Of a stretch of 35,487 nucleotides of DNA, positions 26,589 to 35,487 are shown in pieces; position 1 is the first letter of the stretch; each line of letters opens with the position of its first letter. Location of the stretch: assembly GCA_023484085.1 (NCBI GenBank), contig JAMDAS010000001.1, positions 64,001 through 99,487 of the forward strand, given 5' to 3'. The position numbers and the translations under genes were made by a program. Source of the stretch: Candidatus Omnitrophota bacterium (GTDB taxonomy: Bacteria > Ratteibacteria > UBA8468 > B48-G9 > DTJG01). The notes under the pieces are model-generated. The model made no database searches. It saw only the letters and a program-made list of their open reading frames with translations, and was not told where the DNA came from.

Positions 26589-27836
26589 TTAAATAAAAAA
26601 CAGTGGCATAAAAAATATATTTCTTCTTTTATCAAAAGAATAATAATTTTCAGATAATACAATTGTTTTGGATGGTAGATATTTTTCTTTAAAACTAATT
26701 AATGCTTTGCCAATTTTATTTAAATTTAAACTCGATTTGACTTCTATAACAACGGGTGTTCCATTCAGTTCAAATACAAAATCTATTTCAGCACCAGATT
26801 TTGTTCTCCAATAATTGATATTGTATTCATTTTTTAAAAGTTGCGAGGCTACAAAATTCTCATTAAGATTTCCCCTGTCAGTCCTTTTATCAATATCTTG
26901 AAAATTATCAATAACTATATTACGGAATCCATTATCCCAAAAATAAATCTTGGGAACTTTTGCAATTTCAATTCTTTTATTTTTGTAAAAAGGTTGTATT
27001 TTTTTTATCACAAAAGTTTTTTCCAGAATGTTAATATGTTTTAAAAGGTTATTGTAATTAAGTGAAGAAATCTGGCATAATTCATTATATCTTACAGAAC
27101 AACCAATTTGCAGGCATAATGCTTTTACAAGTTTTTGCAGCTGTTCTTCAGTACTTAATTGCAGTATATCCCTGATTTCTCTTAAAAAATATGTATTATA
27201 AGTATTTCTTAAAACAATTATTTTTTCTTCTTTGTATTTAGCAATTACTACCCTGGGATACCCGCCGAATATGACATACTCATAATAATATTTATTGATT
27301 TCTTTTATTATTTCCGTGGATAAAACAGGTGTGGTTTTTCTTCTATCTGTCAAATAATAATCTATTTTTTGTTTAATATCCACGTATACATTTTCATAAA
27401 TGGAAGGATTTCTAAAACTTAAAAATTCTTTAAAATCCAGAGGAAAAAGATGAAATATAAAAATTCTGCCTACAAGATACTTAACTGCCTGATGGGTTAA
27501 ATCCAAAACAGATGAACCGGAGATAACAATCTTGATTTTATAAGTATCATAGAGATATTTTAATTTTTGCCCCCCGTTTTTGGCATATTGAAATTCATCT
27601 ATAAAAAGATATTTAAATTTTTTACCATAAAGATTATAAAACGTTTTAATGTCACTATTAAATAATTTAAGTATATCTCTATCTTCAAAATCAACATAGG
27701 ATACCTCTTTAAGCTCCCCTGCAACTTTTTTCAAAAGTGTGGTTTTACCTGACTGTCTCGGCCCTATAATTGCAAGAATTTCGGGCTTATCCAGATAATT
27801 TCTGATTTTACCCTCTAAAGTTCTTTTTATATACAT
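26589..27836 (-). CDS. AAA ATPase with DUF4143 C-terminus
   Basis: ILAIIGPRQSGKTTLLKKVAGELKEVSYVDFED, YLFIDEFQYAKNGGQKLKYLYD, VISGSSVLDL, GRIFIFHLFPLDFKEFL, NYWRTKSGAEIDFVFELNGTPVVIEVKSS. Confidence 0.94.
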   Translation of the reverse strand: MYIKRTLEGKIRNYLDKPEILAIIGPRQSGKTTLLKKVAGELKEVSYVDFEDRDILKLFNSDIKTFYNLYGKKFKYLFIDEFQYAKNGGQKLKYLYDTYKIKIVISGSSVLDLTHQAVKYLVGRIFIFHLFPLDFKEFLSFRNPSIYENVYVDIKQKIDYYLTDRRKTTPVLSTEIIKEINKYYYEYVIFGGYPRVVIAKYKEEKIIVLRNTYNTYFLREIRDILQLSTEEQLQKLVKALCLQIGCSVRYNELCQISSLNYNNLLKHINILEKTFVIKKIQPFYKNKRIEIAKVPKIYFWDNGFRNIVIDNFQDIDKRTDRGNLNENFVASQLLKNEYNINYWRTKSGAEIDFVFELNGTPVVIEVKSSLNLNKIGKALISFKEKYLPSKTIVLSENYYSFDKRRNIFFMPLFFI

Positions 27837-27959
27837 AATTTTAACCCTGCTAAAATTTATTTAATTAAAATTATAGCAGTATAATTAATTATCGTCAAGT
27901 TTTCTATTCTTCCAATAAATTTCATAAATTGATTTTTTAAGGCTAATATATTATTTATT

Positions 27960-28865
27960 ATGGCTACTATACCTGTTTTCCCAAAATTTAAAAAAATTGA
28001 GATTGATGACAAAGATATTATCACTGACTTCTTTTTGAAATATCCATCTGATATCTCAGAGCTTACTTTTACAAATATTTTTATATGGCGTAAACATTAC
28101 GGAACAAAGTGGTCAGTATATAAAAACTGGCTGTTTTTAATTTTTAATACGATTTCCTCCTCAGGCGGCTTAATGCCTGTAGGTCCGGCTCCAAGGGTTG
28201 AACCCACCAGGGTTCTTCTGGACTATTTAAAAGAATCCGGAGAAAAAAATCCTTCCATTCAAAGGGCTGATAAAAGATTTGCAGAAGAAATAAAAAATCC
28301 CTCTCTTTTTGTCATTGAACCGTCGCGTGAATATTTTGATTATGTATACCTGTCCAAAAACCTTATAGAACTTCCCGGCAGAAAATATCATTCAAAAAGA
28401 AATCACATAAAAAAATTTCAGGAATCATATTCTTTTTCCTTTGAAAGATTTAAAGAAGAATATACCAGAGAATGTGAAGAGATTGCGGACAAATGGTGTA
28501 AAACCAACCGGTGTGAAGATGACCTTGACCTTTTAGGGGAAAGATGCGCCATCAATGAAATTCTCCTGCATTTTCCAAAATTAAATATTTTTGGCGGGGT
28601 TATCAGGATTAATAACAGGGTGGAGGCATTTACTTTTGGAGAAAATTTAAATAAGGATACAGGAGTGGTTCATATAGAAAAAGCCAACCCTGATATTCCG
28701 GGTCTGTATCAGGTTATAAATCAGAAATTTGCAGAGGATGCATTCAGTTCTCTTGAATTTATAAACAGGGAGGAAGACCTTGGGATGGAGGGATTAAGAA
28801 AAGCAAAGGGCTCTTATCATCCATCTTTCTTTATAGAAAAATTTAAGATAAATTCTGTGGTATAA
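27960..28865 (+). CDS. DUF2156 (phosphatidylglycerol lysyltransferase C-terminal-like) protein
   Basis: FPKFKKIEIDDKDIITDFFLKYPSDISELTFTNIFIWRKHY, LPGRKYHSKRNHIKKF, VEAFTFGENLNKDTGVVHIEKANPDIPGLYQVINQKFAE, FINREEDLGMEGLRKAKGSYHPSFFIEKF. Confidence 0.9.
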   Translation: MATIPVFPKFKKIEIDDKDIITDFFLKYPSDISELTFTNIFIWRKHYGTKWSVYKNWLFLIFNTISSSGGLMPVGPAPRVEPTRVLLDYLKESGEKNPSIQRADKRFAEEIKNPSLFVIEPSREYFDYVYLSKNLIELPGRKYHSKRNHIKKFQESYSFSFERFKEEYTRECEEIADKWCKTNRCEDDLDLLGERCAINEILLHFPKLNIFGGVIRINNRVEAFTFGENLNKDTGVVHIEKANPDIPGLYQVINQKFAEDAFSSLEFINREEDLGMEGLRKAKGSYHPSFFIEKFKINSVV

Positions 28866-28872
28866 TTTCATT

Positions 28873-29460
28873 ATGATTTGTTCTATTGAGGGAAAACTTT
28901 TAAAAAACCAGCCAATGGAAGCAATTGTAGAGGCAGGCGGCATCGGATACCAGATAAGAGTTCCGCTTTCAACCTCAAGAAAACTTCCATCTGAGGGGTC
29001 CATAATAAAACTTCTTACATGTTATATGATAAGAGATGAGTCTCCTGAATTGTATGGCTTTATAACAGAAGAGGAATGGAAAACGTTCCAGAAACTTATT
29101 CTCCTCCCAGGCGTTGGCCCAAAGCTTGCTCTTCGTATTTTATCCGGTCTGAGTCCGGAGGAAATATATCATGCCGTTATTTCACAGGATATAGAAATCT
29201 TTAAAAAAACACCGGGCGTAGGCAGAAAAATAGCAGAAAGACTTATTGTTGAGATGAAGAACCAGATAGATTTTATTGAAGAAAGTCCCGGTAAACCAGG
29301 CGGAAAAAATGAAATGATAAGAGATGCGGTGGAAGCGCTTACCGTTCTTGGATATAAAAGAAGTGAAGCATTTAATCTTGCAAAAAAAACAGCAGCAGAA
29401 TTTGAAAATAAAAAAATAACCCTGGAAGAATTTATCAGGGAGATATTAAAAAGGGTTTAA
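28873..29460 (+). CDS. ruvA: Holliday junction branch migration protein RuvA
   Basis: MICSIEGKLLKNQPMEAIVEAGGIGYQIRVPLST, LLPGVGPKLALRILSGLSPEEI, PGVGRKIAERLIVEMK. Confidence 0.96.
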   Translation: MICSIEGKLLKNQPMEAIVEAGGIGYQIRVPLSTSRKLPSEGSIIKLLTCYMIRDESPELYGFITEEEWKTFQKLILLPGVGPKLALRILSGLSPEEIYHAVISQDIEIFKKTPGVGRKIAERLIVEMKNQIDFIEESPGKPGGKNEMIRDAVEALTVLGYKRSEAFNLAKKTAAEFENKKITLEEFIREILKRV

Positions 29461-29466
29461 AAAAAT

Positions 29467-30483
29467 ATGGATGATAATATAACCTCACCTGTAGTTTTAT
29501 CTGAAGAAACTAACTATGAAAATGCCCTGAGACCTGCAATATTTGATGATTTCATAGGACAACAGCAGGTCAAGGAAAACATGAAGGTTTTTATACAATC
29601 TTCAAAGATAAGGAAAGATATTTTAGACCATATTCTTCTTTATGGACCCCCAGGCATTGGAAAAACAACACTCGCCTATATTATTGGGCATGAATTAGGT
29701 GTAACCATAAAATCCAGTTCAGGCCCTGTAATTGAAAAAGCCGGTGACCTTGCAGGTATCCTTACAAATCTTGAGGAAGGCGATATACTTTTTATTGATG
29801 AAATACATAGAATCCCCAGGGTTGTTGAGGAATATCTTTACAGTGCCATGGAGGATTTTAACATTGACATTATGCTTGGAGAAGGACCAAAGGCAAAATC
29901 AGTAAAAATCCCCTTGAAACATTTTACTCTTGTTGGAGCAACAACAAGGATAGGGCTTCTTACTTCACCCTTAAGAAACAGGTTTGGGATTATTCACAGG
30001 CTTGATTATTATAACATAAACGAACTTGCACAGATTATAAAAAGGTCTGCCCGTATTTTAAACATTGAACTAAACGATGAGGGTTCCATGGAAATCGCAA
30101 AACGGTCAAGAGGAACTCCAAGAATTACCAACAGACTTTTAAAAAGAGTAAGAGATTTTGCCGTCGTAAAAGGAGAAACAACCGTAGACAAAGAGATTGC
30201 TTCTTTTGCACTTGACAGAATGCTTGTTGACAGCAGGGGCCTGGATGAAATGGACAAAAGAATTCTTGAAACAATCATATATAAGTTTAATGGGGGCCCT
30301 GTTGGATTAAAAAGCCTTGCCATAGCGGTGGGTGAAGAGCCGGAAACAATAGAAGAGGTATATGAATCATATTTAGTCAGGGAAGGGTTTATCCAGAAAA
30401 CCTCCCAGGGAAGAACGACAACCAAAATAGCATACCAGCATTTAAAAATAAAAACCCAGGAAGGTCTTTTCCATGGAGCTTGA
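29467..30483 (+). CDS. ruvB: Holliday junction branch migration ATPase RuvB
   Basis: LRPAIFDDFIGQQQVKENMKVFI, ILLYGPPGIGKTTLAYIIGHELG, DILFIDEIHRIPRVVEEYLYSAMEDF, GATTRIGLLTSPLRNRFGI. Confidence 0.98.
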   Translation: MDDNITSPVVLSEETNYENALRPAIFDDFIGQQQVKENMKVFIQSSKIRKDILDHILLYGPPGIGKTTLAYIIGHELGVTIKSSSGPVIEKAGDLAGILTNLEEGDILFIDEIHRIPRVVEEYLYSAMEDFNIDIMLGEGPKAKSVKIPLKHFTLVGATTRIGLLTSPLRNRFGIIHRLDYYNINELAQIIKRSARILNIELNDEGSMEIAKRSRGTPRITNRLLKRVRDFAVVKGETTVDKEIASFALDRMLVDSRGLDEMDKRILETIIYKFNGGPVGLKSLAIAVGEEPETIEEVYESYLVREGFIQKTSQGRTTTKIAYQHLKIKTQEGLFHGA

Positions 30484-31189
30484 AACCAGAAAAATTGCTA
30501 AAAAAATTGGCAGGAGAGACATAGTAAAAAACGTATCCCTTTATATAAATAAAGGTGAGATAGTCGGACTTTTAGGTCCTAATGGTGCAGGAAAAACAAC
30601 GATGTTCAAACTTATAATGGGTTTTTTAATACCTGACAGCGGAAATATTTTATTTGATGGGAAAAACATTACTTTTTTCCCTGTTTATCAAAAGGCAAGA
30701 CTCGGGTTAAGCTATCTTTTCCAGGAACCTGCAATATTTAATAAATTGACCGTCATTGAAAATCTTTTAATCATACTTGAAAATTTTTATCCAAAGGAAA
30801 AACAAAAAAAAATGGCAGAAACCCTTCTGAATAAAATGGGTATAGAACGTCTTAAGGATAACGTTGCCGTCCATCTTTCCGGGGGAGAAAAAAGAAGGCT
30901 GGAGATTGCAAGAAATCTTATTAATAATCCTAAGTTTTTTTTATTGGATGAACCGTTTTCAGGAATAGACCCCAAGACTGTCTTTGAGATAAAAACCATG
31001 ATAAACCAGTTAAAAGCAGAAGGTGTCGGCATTTTAATTACGGACCATAACGTCCGGGATGCTTTAAGCATAATAGACAGGGCATATCTTATACACAATG
31101 GAGAAATTATCGCTCATGGAACACCTGAAGAAATATTAAAGAATCCATTGAGCAGACAGGTATATTTTGGCGAGGATTTTTCTACATAA
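30473..31189 (+). CDS. lptB: LptB-like ABC transporter ATP-binding protein
   Basis: GLLGPNGAGKTTMFKLIMGFL, LGLSYLFQEPAIFNKLTVIENL, LSGGEKRRLEIARNLINNPKFFLLDEPFSGIDP, GILITDHNVRDAL. Confidence 0.92.
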   Translation: MELETRKIAKKIGRRDIVKNVSLYINKGEIVGLLGPNGAGKTTMFKLIMGFLIPDSGNILFDGKNITFFPVYQKARLGLSYLFQEPAIFNKLTVIENLLIILENFYPKEKQKKMAETLLNKMGIERLKDNVAVHLSGGEKRRLEIARNLINNPKFFLLDEPFSGIDPKTVFEIKTMINQLKAEGVGILITDHNVRDALSIIDRAYLIHNGEIIAHGTPEEILKNPLSRQVYFGEDFST

Positions 31190-31196
31190 ACTTATC

Positions 31197-31880
31197 ATGA
31201 GAAACATAAAACATCTCGCAATTATTATGGATGGGAACGGCAGATGGGCGAAAAAAAAGGGTCTCCCAAGAATAGAAGGGCATAAAAGGGGTGTATCTGT
31301 CATAAAAAAAATAGTCCAGTCAGCAGATGACATGGGAATAAAGTATCTTACGCTCTATTCTTTTTCCACTGAAAACTGGAAGCGGCCAAAAAGTGAAGTG
31401 AAGTTTCTTTTTAAACTCATGGAAGAAAATCTAAAAAAAGAGGCGGAAAATTTACACAAAAACAACATCCATGTTCTTTTTGCAGGCAGAATAGATGAAC
31501 TGCCCCTGTTTCTTCAAAAAACAATCCTGGAAATGAAAAATCTTACACGTAAAAATACAGGACTCAGGCTTATATTTGCAATAAATTATGGGGGAAGACA
31601 GGAAATAGTGGATGCAGTCAACAAAGCATTTGAAATGAATGGCAACAAAAAAATAGATAAGGATATGGTCAGAAAGTTTCTTTACGTTCCTGACGTTCCT
31701 GACCCGGATATTGTCATCAGGACGTCCGGGGAACAAAGGATGAGTAATTTTCTCACATGGCAGTCAGTATACTCTGAGCTGTATTTTACAAGTAAATTAT
31801 GGCCTGATTTTGACAGGAATGACCTGAAGAGAATATGTGATGATTATCAAAAAAGAAAGAGAAGGTTTGGCGGGCTATGA
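31197..31880 (+). CDS. uppS: Undecaprenyl diphosphate synthase (isoprenyl transferase)
   Basis: HLAIIMDGNGRWAKKKGLPRIEGHKRGV, LTLYSFSTENWKRPKSEV, DPDIVIRTSGEQRMSNFLTWQSVYSELYFTSKLWPDF. Start set at the internal Met. Confidence 0.97.
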   Translation: MRNIKHLAIIMDGNGRWAKKKGLPRIEGHKRGVSVIKKIVQSADDMGIKYLTLYSFSTENWKRPKSEVKFLFKLMEENLKKEAENLHKNNIHVLFAGRIDELPLFLQKTILEMKNLTRKNTGLRLIFAINYGGRQEIVDAVNKAFEMNGNKKIDKDMVRKFLYVPDVPDPDIVIRTSGEQRMSNFLTWQSVYSELYFTSKLWPDFDRNDLKRICDDYQKRKRRFGGL

Positions 31881-32992
31881 AAAACGTAGTCATTTTTGGT
31901 TCTACGGGAAGTATTGGAACGTCAACGTTAGACGTTATCTCTCCACAAAGAAAAGATTTCAGGGTTTTTGGTCTTGTTGCCAACCTGCAAAAAGAAGTTC
32001 TTAAAAATCAGATTGAAAAATGGACACCGCAGTACGTCGTTCTTCCTGAAGCAGATAAAAAACTACAAGGTATTTTTCCACACGTTAAATTTCTTTTGGG
32101 ATATGAAGGAATGGAAGAAATCGCTGTTATGCCGCAGGTTGATATCATTGTTATGGCAATACCCGGACTTGTCGGATTAAAAAGCACTCTAAAAGCCTTG
32201 CAATCCAATAAAAAAGTAGCCCTTGCAACAAAAGAGATTATTGTTTCTGCAGGTCCCTTATTGAAAAAATATGGACACAATATTATACCTGTAGATAGTG
32301 AGCATAATGCAATTTTTCAGATTATTTCTGAAGGGAAAAAACATATTAAAAAAATTTTTATCACTGCTTCAGGCGGCCCATTATTGAAATATAAAGGAAA
32401 TTTTGAAAACGTTACACTTAAGCAGATTTTAAAACATCCTGTATGGAATATGGGGAAAAAAGTTACAGTTGATTCAGCCACGCTTATGAATAAAGGACTT
32501 GAGCTGATTGAGGCTTCATTTCTTTTTGGAATGGAACCCAAACAAATGGACGTGCTTGTTCATCCCCAGGCAATTGTTCATGGACTTGTTCTTTTTACAG
32601 ACGGATTTATGAAAGCTGTTTTATCCATCCCGGATATGAAATATTCCATAAACTACTGTCTTAATTATCCGGAAAGAAAAGACATAGAGCTTGATTGTTT
32701 AAACCTTTCTGAAATCGGGCACCTGACTTTTCAAAAGCCCGACGTTAAACATTTCCCGTGTCTTGCACTGGCAAAACAGACTCTTAAAAAAGGAGGTTCT
32801 TTTTTACCTGTGTTAAATACTGCGGATGAAGAGGTTGTTAAACTTTTTCTTTATGGTAAGATATGTTTTTCACGTATACCTGAAATAATTGAAAAAGTTC
32901 TTGAAAAACATAAACCCGTTGAAATAAATAAGATTGAGGACATATACCAGGTGGAAAAATGGACAAAACAACAAATAGCAGGTCTGACATAA
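31877..32992 (+). CDS. dxr: 1-deoxy-D-xylulose-5-phosphate reductoisomerase
   Basis: VIFGSTGSIGTSTLDVI, ALATKEIIVSAG, IPVDSEHNAIFQ, ITASGGPLLKYKGNFENVTLKQILKHPVWNMGKKVTVDSATLMNKGLELIEASFLF. Confidence 0.97.
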   Translation: MKNVVIFGSTGSIGTSTLDVISPQRKDFRVFGLVANLQKEVLKNQIEKWTPQYVVLPEADKKLQGIFPHVKFLLGYEGMEEIAVMPQVDIIVMAIPGLVGLKSTLKALQSNKKVALATKEIIVSAGPLLKKYGHNIIPVDSEHNAIFQIISEGKKHIKKIFITASGGPLLKYKGNFENVTLKQILKHPVWNMGKKVTVDSATLMNKGLELIEASFLFGMEPKQMDVLVHPQAIVHGLVLFTDGFMKAVLSIPDMKYSINYCLNYPERKDIELDCLNLSEIGHLTFQKPDVKHFPCLALAKQTLKKGGSFLPVLNTADEEVVKLFLYGKICFSRIPEIIEKVLEKHKPVEINKIEDIYQVEKWTKQQIAGLT

Positions 32993-34446
32993 GGGTAAGG
33001 TTTGCACCAAGCCCTACAGGGTATCTTCACATAGGAAATGCCCGGACAGCGCTTTTCAATTACCTGTTTGCAAAAAAAACAAAAGGGACACTGATTTTAA
33101 GGATTGAAGATACGGATAAGGAGCGGTCAAAAAAAGAGTATGAGGAAAACATTATTGATGACCTGAAATGGATTGGAATTCAATGGGATGAAGGGCCGGA
33201 TACCGGCGGTGATTATGGACCTTACAGACAGACTGAAAGGATTGAGACTTATAAGGAGTTTGCAGAAAAACTCTTAAAAGAGAAAAAAGCATATTACTGC
33301 TACTGCACAAAAGAAGAAATTGAAGAAAGAAACAGGCAGTCCCAGAAAGAAAAGTCAGGATATGACAATAAATGCAGGAATCTGACAGAAAAAGAAGCTG
33401 AAAAACACATAAATGAAGGAAGAAAACCTGTCCTAAGACTCCTTGTCCCTGAAAAAAACGTGGTTGTCCATGACCTTATAAGAGGGCAGGTGGAATTTGA
33501 TACGTCATTACAAAACGATTTTGTCATTATGAAATCGGATGGCACTCCTACGTATCACTTTGCAGTTGTCATTGATGACCTGTTGATGAAAATAACCCAT
33601 GTAATCAGAGGGGAGGACCATCTTTCAAACACTCCAAAACATATACTTATCTATGAAGCTCTGAATCAGCCATATCCACAGTTTGCACATATGTCCATGA
33701 CCTTAGGTCCTGACAGAAGCAGGCTAAGTAAAAGACATGGTGCAACGTCTGTAAGGGCATACAGGGAAGACGGCTATCTTAGCGAAGCTTTTTTTAATTA
33801 TATTTCACTTCTCGGCTGGACAACAGGTGAAAACAGGGAAATTTTTTCAAAGGATGAGCTAATCAATGAGTTTTCCCTTGAAAGATGTTCAAAGGTAAAT
33901 GCCATTTTTGACCCCCAAAAGCTTTTATGGCTCAATGGAATCTATATAAGAAAAGAAAAGCCGTTAAAGATTTTTGAGGATTCTGTTCCATTTATCAGAC
34001 AGTCCGGTATTTTGGATGAGGTTTTGAAAGAAGGTAATGAAAAAATTGAAAAAATAATAATTCTCCAGCAGGAAAGGATAAAAACCTTAAAAGACGTGCC
34101 TGACCTTATGGGATTTTTTATAAAAGAAGACGTTGAGTACGCAAAGGAGGAAATAGAAAAATTTTCAAATGAAGAAATAAAAAACAGATTTAAAAATCTT
34201 CATAATGAATTTGAAAACATTGAATTCAGACATGAAATACTTGAGGAGAATGTAAGAAAATTCTGTGAACAAAACAGCTTGAAAACGTCAGGAGTTTTCC
34301 ATCCGCTTAGATTGGCAGTAACAGGAAGAACAAAAGGTCCCGGATTATTTGAAACAATGGAGGTTATCGGAAAAGAAAGGGTTTTAAAAAGAATAGAAAA
34401 TTTTATCTCCATTATTGAAAAAAACGACCCGGAGTCAAAAATTTAA
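32959..34446 (+). CDS. gltX: Glutamyl-tRNA synthetase
   Basis: VRFAPSPTGYLHIGNARTALFNYLFAKK, LRIEDTDKERS, LGPDRSRLSKRHGATSV. Overlaps dxr by 34 bp. Confidence 0.97.
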   Translation: MDKTTNSRSDIRVRFAPSPTGYLHIGNARTALFNYLFAKKTKGTLILRIEDTDKERSKKEYEENIIDDLKWIGIQWDEGPDTGGDYGPYRQTERIETYKEFAEKLLKEKKAYYCYCTKEEIEERNRQSQKEKSGYDNKCRNLTEKEAEKHINEGRKPVLRLLVPEKNVVVHDLIRGQVEFDTSLQNDFVIMKSDGTPTYHFAVVIDDLLMKITHVIRGEDHLSNTPKHILIYEALNQPYPQFAHMSMTLGPDRSRLSKRHGATSVRAYREDGYLSEAFFNYISLLGWTTGENREIFSKDELINEFSLERCSKVNAIFDPQKLLWLNGIYIRKEKPLKIFEDSVPFIRQSGILDEVLKEGNEKIEKIIILQQERIKTLKDVPDLMGFFIKEDVEYAKEEIEKFSNEEIKNRFKNLHNEFENIEFRHEILEENVRKFCEQNSLKTSGVFHPLRLAVTGRTKGPGLFETMEVIGKERVLKRIENFISIIEKNDPESKI

Positions 34447-34588
34447 TGCCGTAACCTATTGCCATTTTAAAATTTTTCAAGTATAACTATATTAAAGTAA
34501 GAGGTTAGGGAGAAGATTAAGATGAGGGTTAAAGTAATAGTATGAACGCCATTCAGTGAATATTTACATAATATTTTTAGAGGATAAA

Positions 34589-34837
34589 ATGGAATTAGAA
34601 AAAGAATTGAAATTTTATGAGAGAAAAAAAGAAGAGTTTCTTAAAGAACATGAGAATCAATTTGTGTTAATTAAGGATGAAAAAGTTATAGGCTTTTATA
34701 ATTCTCCTGAAGAAGCTTATGATGAAGGGGCAAAACTTTTTGGGCTTGAACCATTTTTTATTAAAGAAGTAGTTCGTAATGAACAGATTGAATCAATTCC
34801 TGCATTAACATATGGATTAACAAATGCCAGTATTTAA
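34589..34837 (+). CDS. DUF5678-like small protein
   Basis: MELEKELKFYERKKEEFLKEHENQFVLIKDEKVIGFYNSPEEAYDEGAKLFGLEPFFIKEV. SD (agagga) precedes this Met; overlaps the next ORF by 14 bp. Confidence 0.65.
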   Translation: MELEKELKFYERKKEEFLKEHENQFVLIKDEKVIGFYNSPEEAYDEGAKLFGLEPFFIKEVVRNEQIESIPALTYGLTNASI

Positions 34838-35294
34838 TATAGGATTCACTGCCAATATTTCATCTTCTCAGGTTTTAAAACAAGTTGGAAGTTTATTCCC
34901 TGGAGAAATTGCTGTCCCTGATAAAGTAGTAAAAATAATGGAAAAACAAAACCTTCCTATTACTTCTGCCATAAAAGGATATTTCTTAATAGATACTGGG
35001 GCGTCTATAAGTGGTATAAAAAAAGATATTGTTCAAACTTTACATCTTCCGGTTATTGGAAGCACTTATTTAAATACTCCTTCAGATACAAAGAAAGCAA
35101 CGAGTATAGTTCCCGCTAAATTTATTCTTCTTAATCCACAAAATCAACCTATTTATGTAATAAATTTTGAAAGAGTAATTTGTTGTGAAAGATATTTAGG
35201 TAAAGATATTATAGGAATTATAGGAAGAGATGTTCTCGAAAAATCCGTTTTTATCTACAACGGTATAAATGGAAATATAACCTTGGCTTTTTGA
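34824..35294 (+). CDS. Retropepsin-like aspartic protease
   Basis: Catalytic-type motif GYFLIDTGASISGIKKDIVQ and C-terminal flap-region-like DIIGIIGRDVLEKSVFIYNGINGNITLAF; ~156 aa, single Asp motif. Confidence 0.8.
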   Translation: MPVFNIGFTANISSSQVLKQVGSLFPGEIAVPDKVVKIMEKQNLPITSAIKGYFLIDTGASISGIKKDIVQTLHLPVIGSTYLNTPSDTKKATSIVPAKFILLNPQNQPIYVINFERVICCERYLGKDIIGIIGRDVLEKSVFIYNGINGNITLAF

Positions 35295-35308
35295 TATGTA
35301 AACACACT

Positions 35309-35356
35309 ACTGTCCAATAAAATTTTAAGTTCCTTTTCCCTGTTTATAAATTCCAT
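35309..35356 (-). pseudogene. N-terminal stub resembling an archaeal-type/DUF234-DUF4143 AAA ATPase
   Basis: Reverse strand SD aggaga then MEFINREKELKILLDS, followed by unrelated sequence and a stop (…SVFTYQKAKVIFPFIPL*). Confidence 0.45.
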
Positions 35357-35487
35357 TTTTTCTCCTATGTTAATTGTCAAATTTAGTCTACTCGTGAGAC
35401 TATTTTTTTAAGTGCTTGCAACAACAAATTTAAAGTTTGTAAAATCCTTAAAAATCCAGTTGTTTTTTAAGGTACGATAAATAATAG

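Noticed and set aside
31861-32110. Apparent enrichment of ACGT tetranucleotides (as AAC|GTN and GAC|GTN codon pairs)
   Set aside because: Looks enriched in dxr and the AEC gene by eye, but rough spot counts in glyS and the recJ-like gene are near or below random expectation; a genome-wide count would be needed.
32959-32992. dxr/gltX 34-bp overlap as a recoding or frameshift site
   Set aside because: Both proteins are complete in their own frames; this is an ordinary overlapping start with no slippery signal noticed.
1-35487. CRISPR array, phage or intact transposon
   Set aside because: No regularly spaced direct repeats, cas, integrase or transposase ORFs are visible in the window.

Overview
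AT-rich bacterial chromosomal window, densely packed and mostly housekeeping. From left to right: a partial ELM1-like gene, hisF, hisH, the C-terminal half of a split carB, and a stand-alone divergent GuaA-type ATP-pyrophosphatase, all on the minus strand. Then an orphan HicB-like ORF, glyS, glyA, a dCMP deaminase, a glutaredoxin-like gene, a RecJ-like DHH nuclease, rpmB, and an O-antigen-ligase/TPR protein. Next come a CYTH-like/guanylate-kinase fusion, lysC, a GT4 glycosyltransferase, a degenerate RsbW-like protein, folC, accD, dapA and tRNA-Arg. These are followed by a PAP2-like protein, a MurG-like glycosyltransferase, an AEC permease, a sugar nucleotidyltransferase, a GIDE/LemA/YCF48-like operon, a DUF4143 ATPase, a DUF2156 protein, ruvA, ruvB, lptB, uppS, dxr and gltX, and a DUF5678-like/retropepsin pair. 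I see no CRISPR array, intact transposase or prophage. The most interesting signals are: (1) a ~150 bp cassette of three perfect hairpins next to tRNA-Arg, bordered by duplicated and inverted copies of the tRNA 3' end; (2) promoter -10 boxes placed 6-7 nt from the ATG of several operon-first genes, which suggests leaderless mRNAs; (3) a reduced CYTH-like domain fused to a GMP-kinase-like P-loop domain; (4) a GuaA-PPase paralogue with altered signature motifs beside split carB and hisHF; (5) an N/D/G-box-degenerate anti-sigma kinase-like protein; (6) a DUF5678-like/retropepsin pair; (7) a GIDE-LemA-YCF48-like membrane operon. All calls come from reading the sequence; no database search was run.
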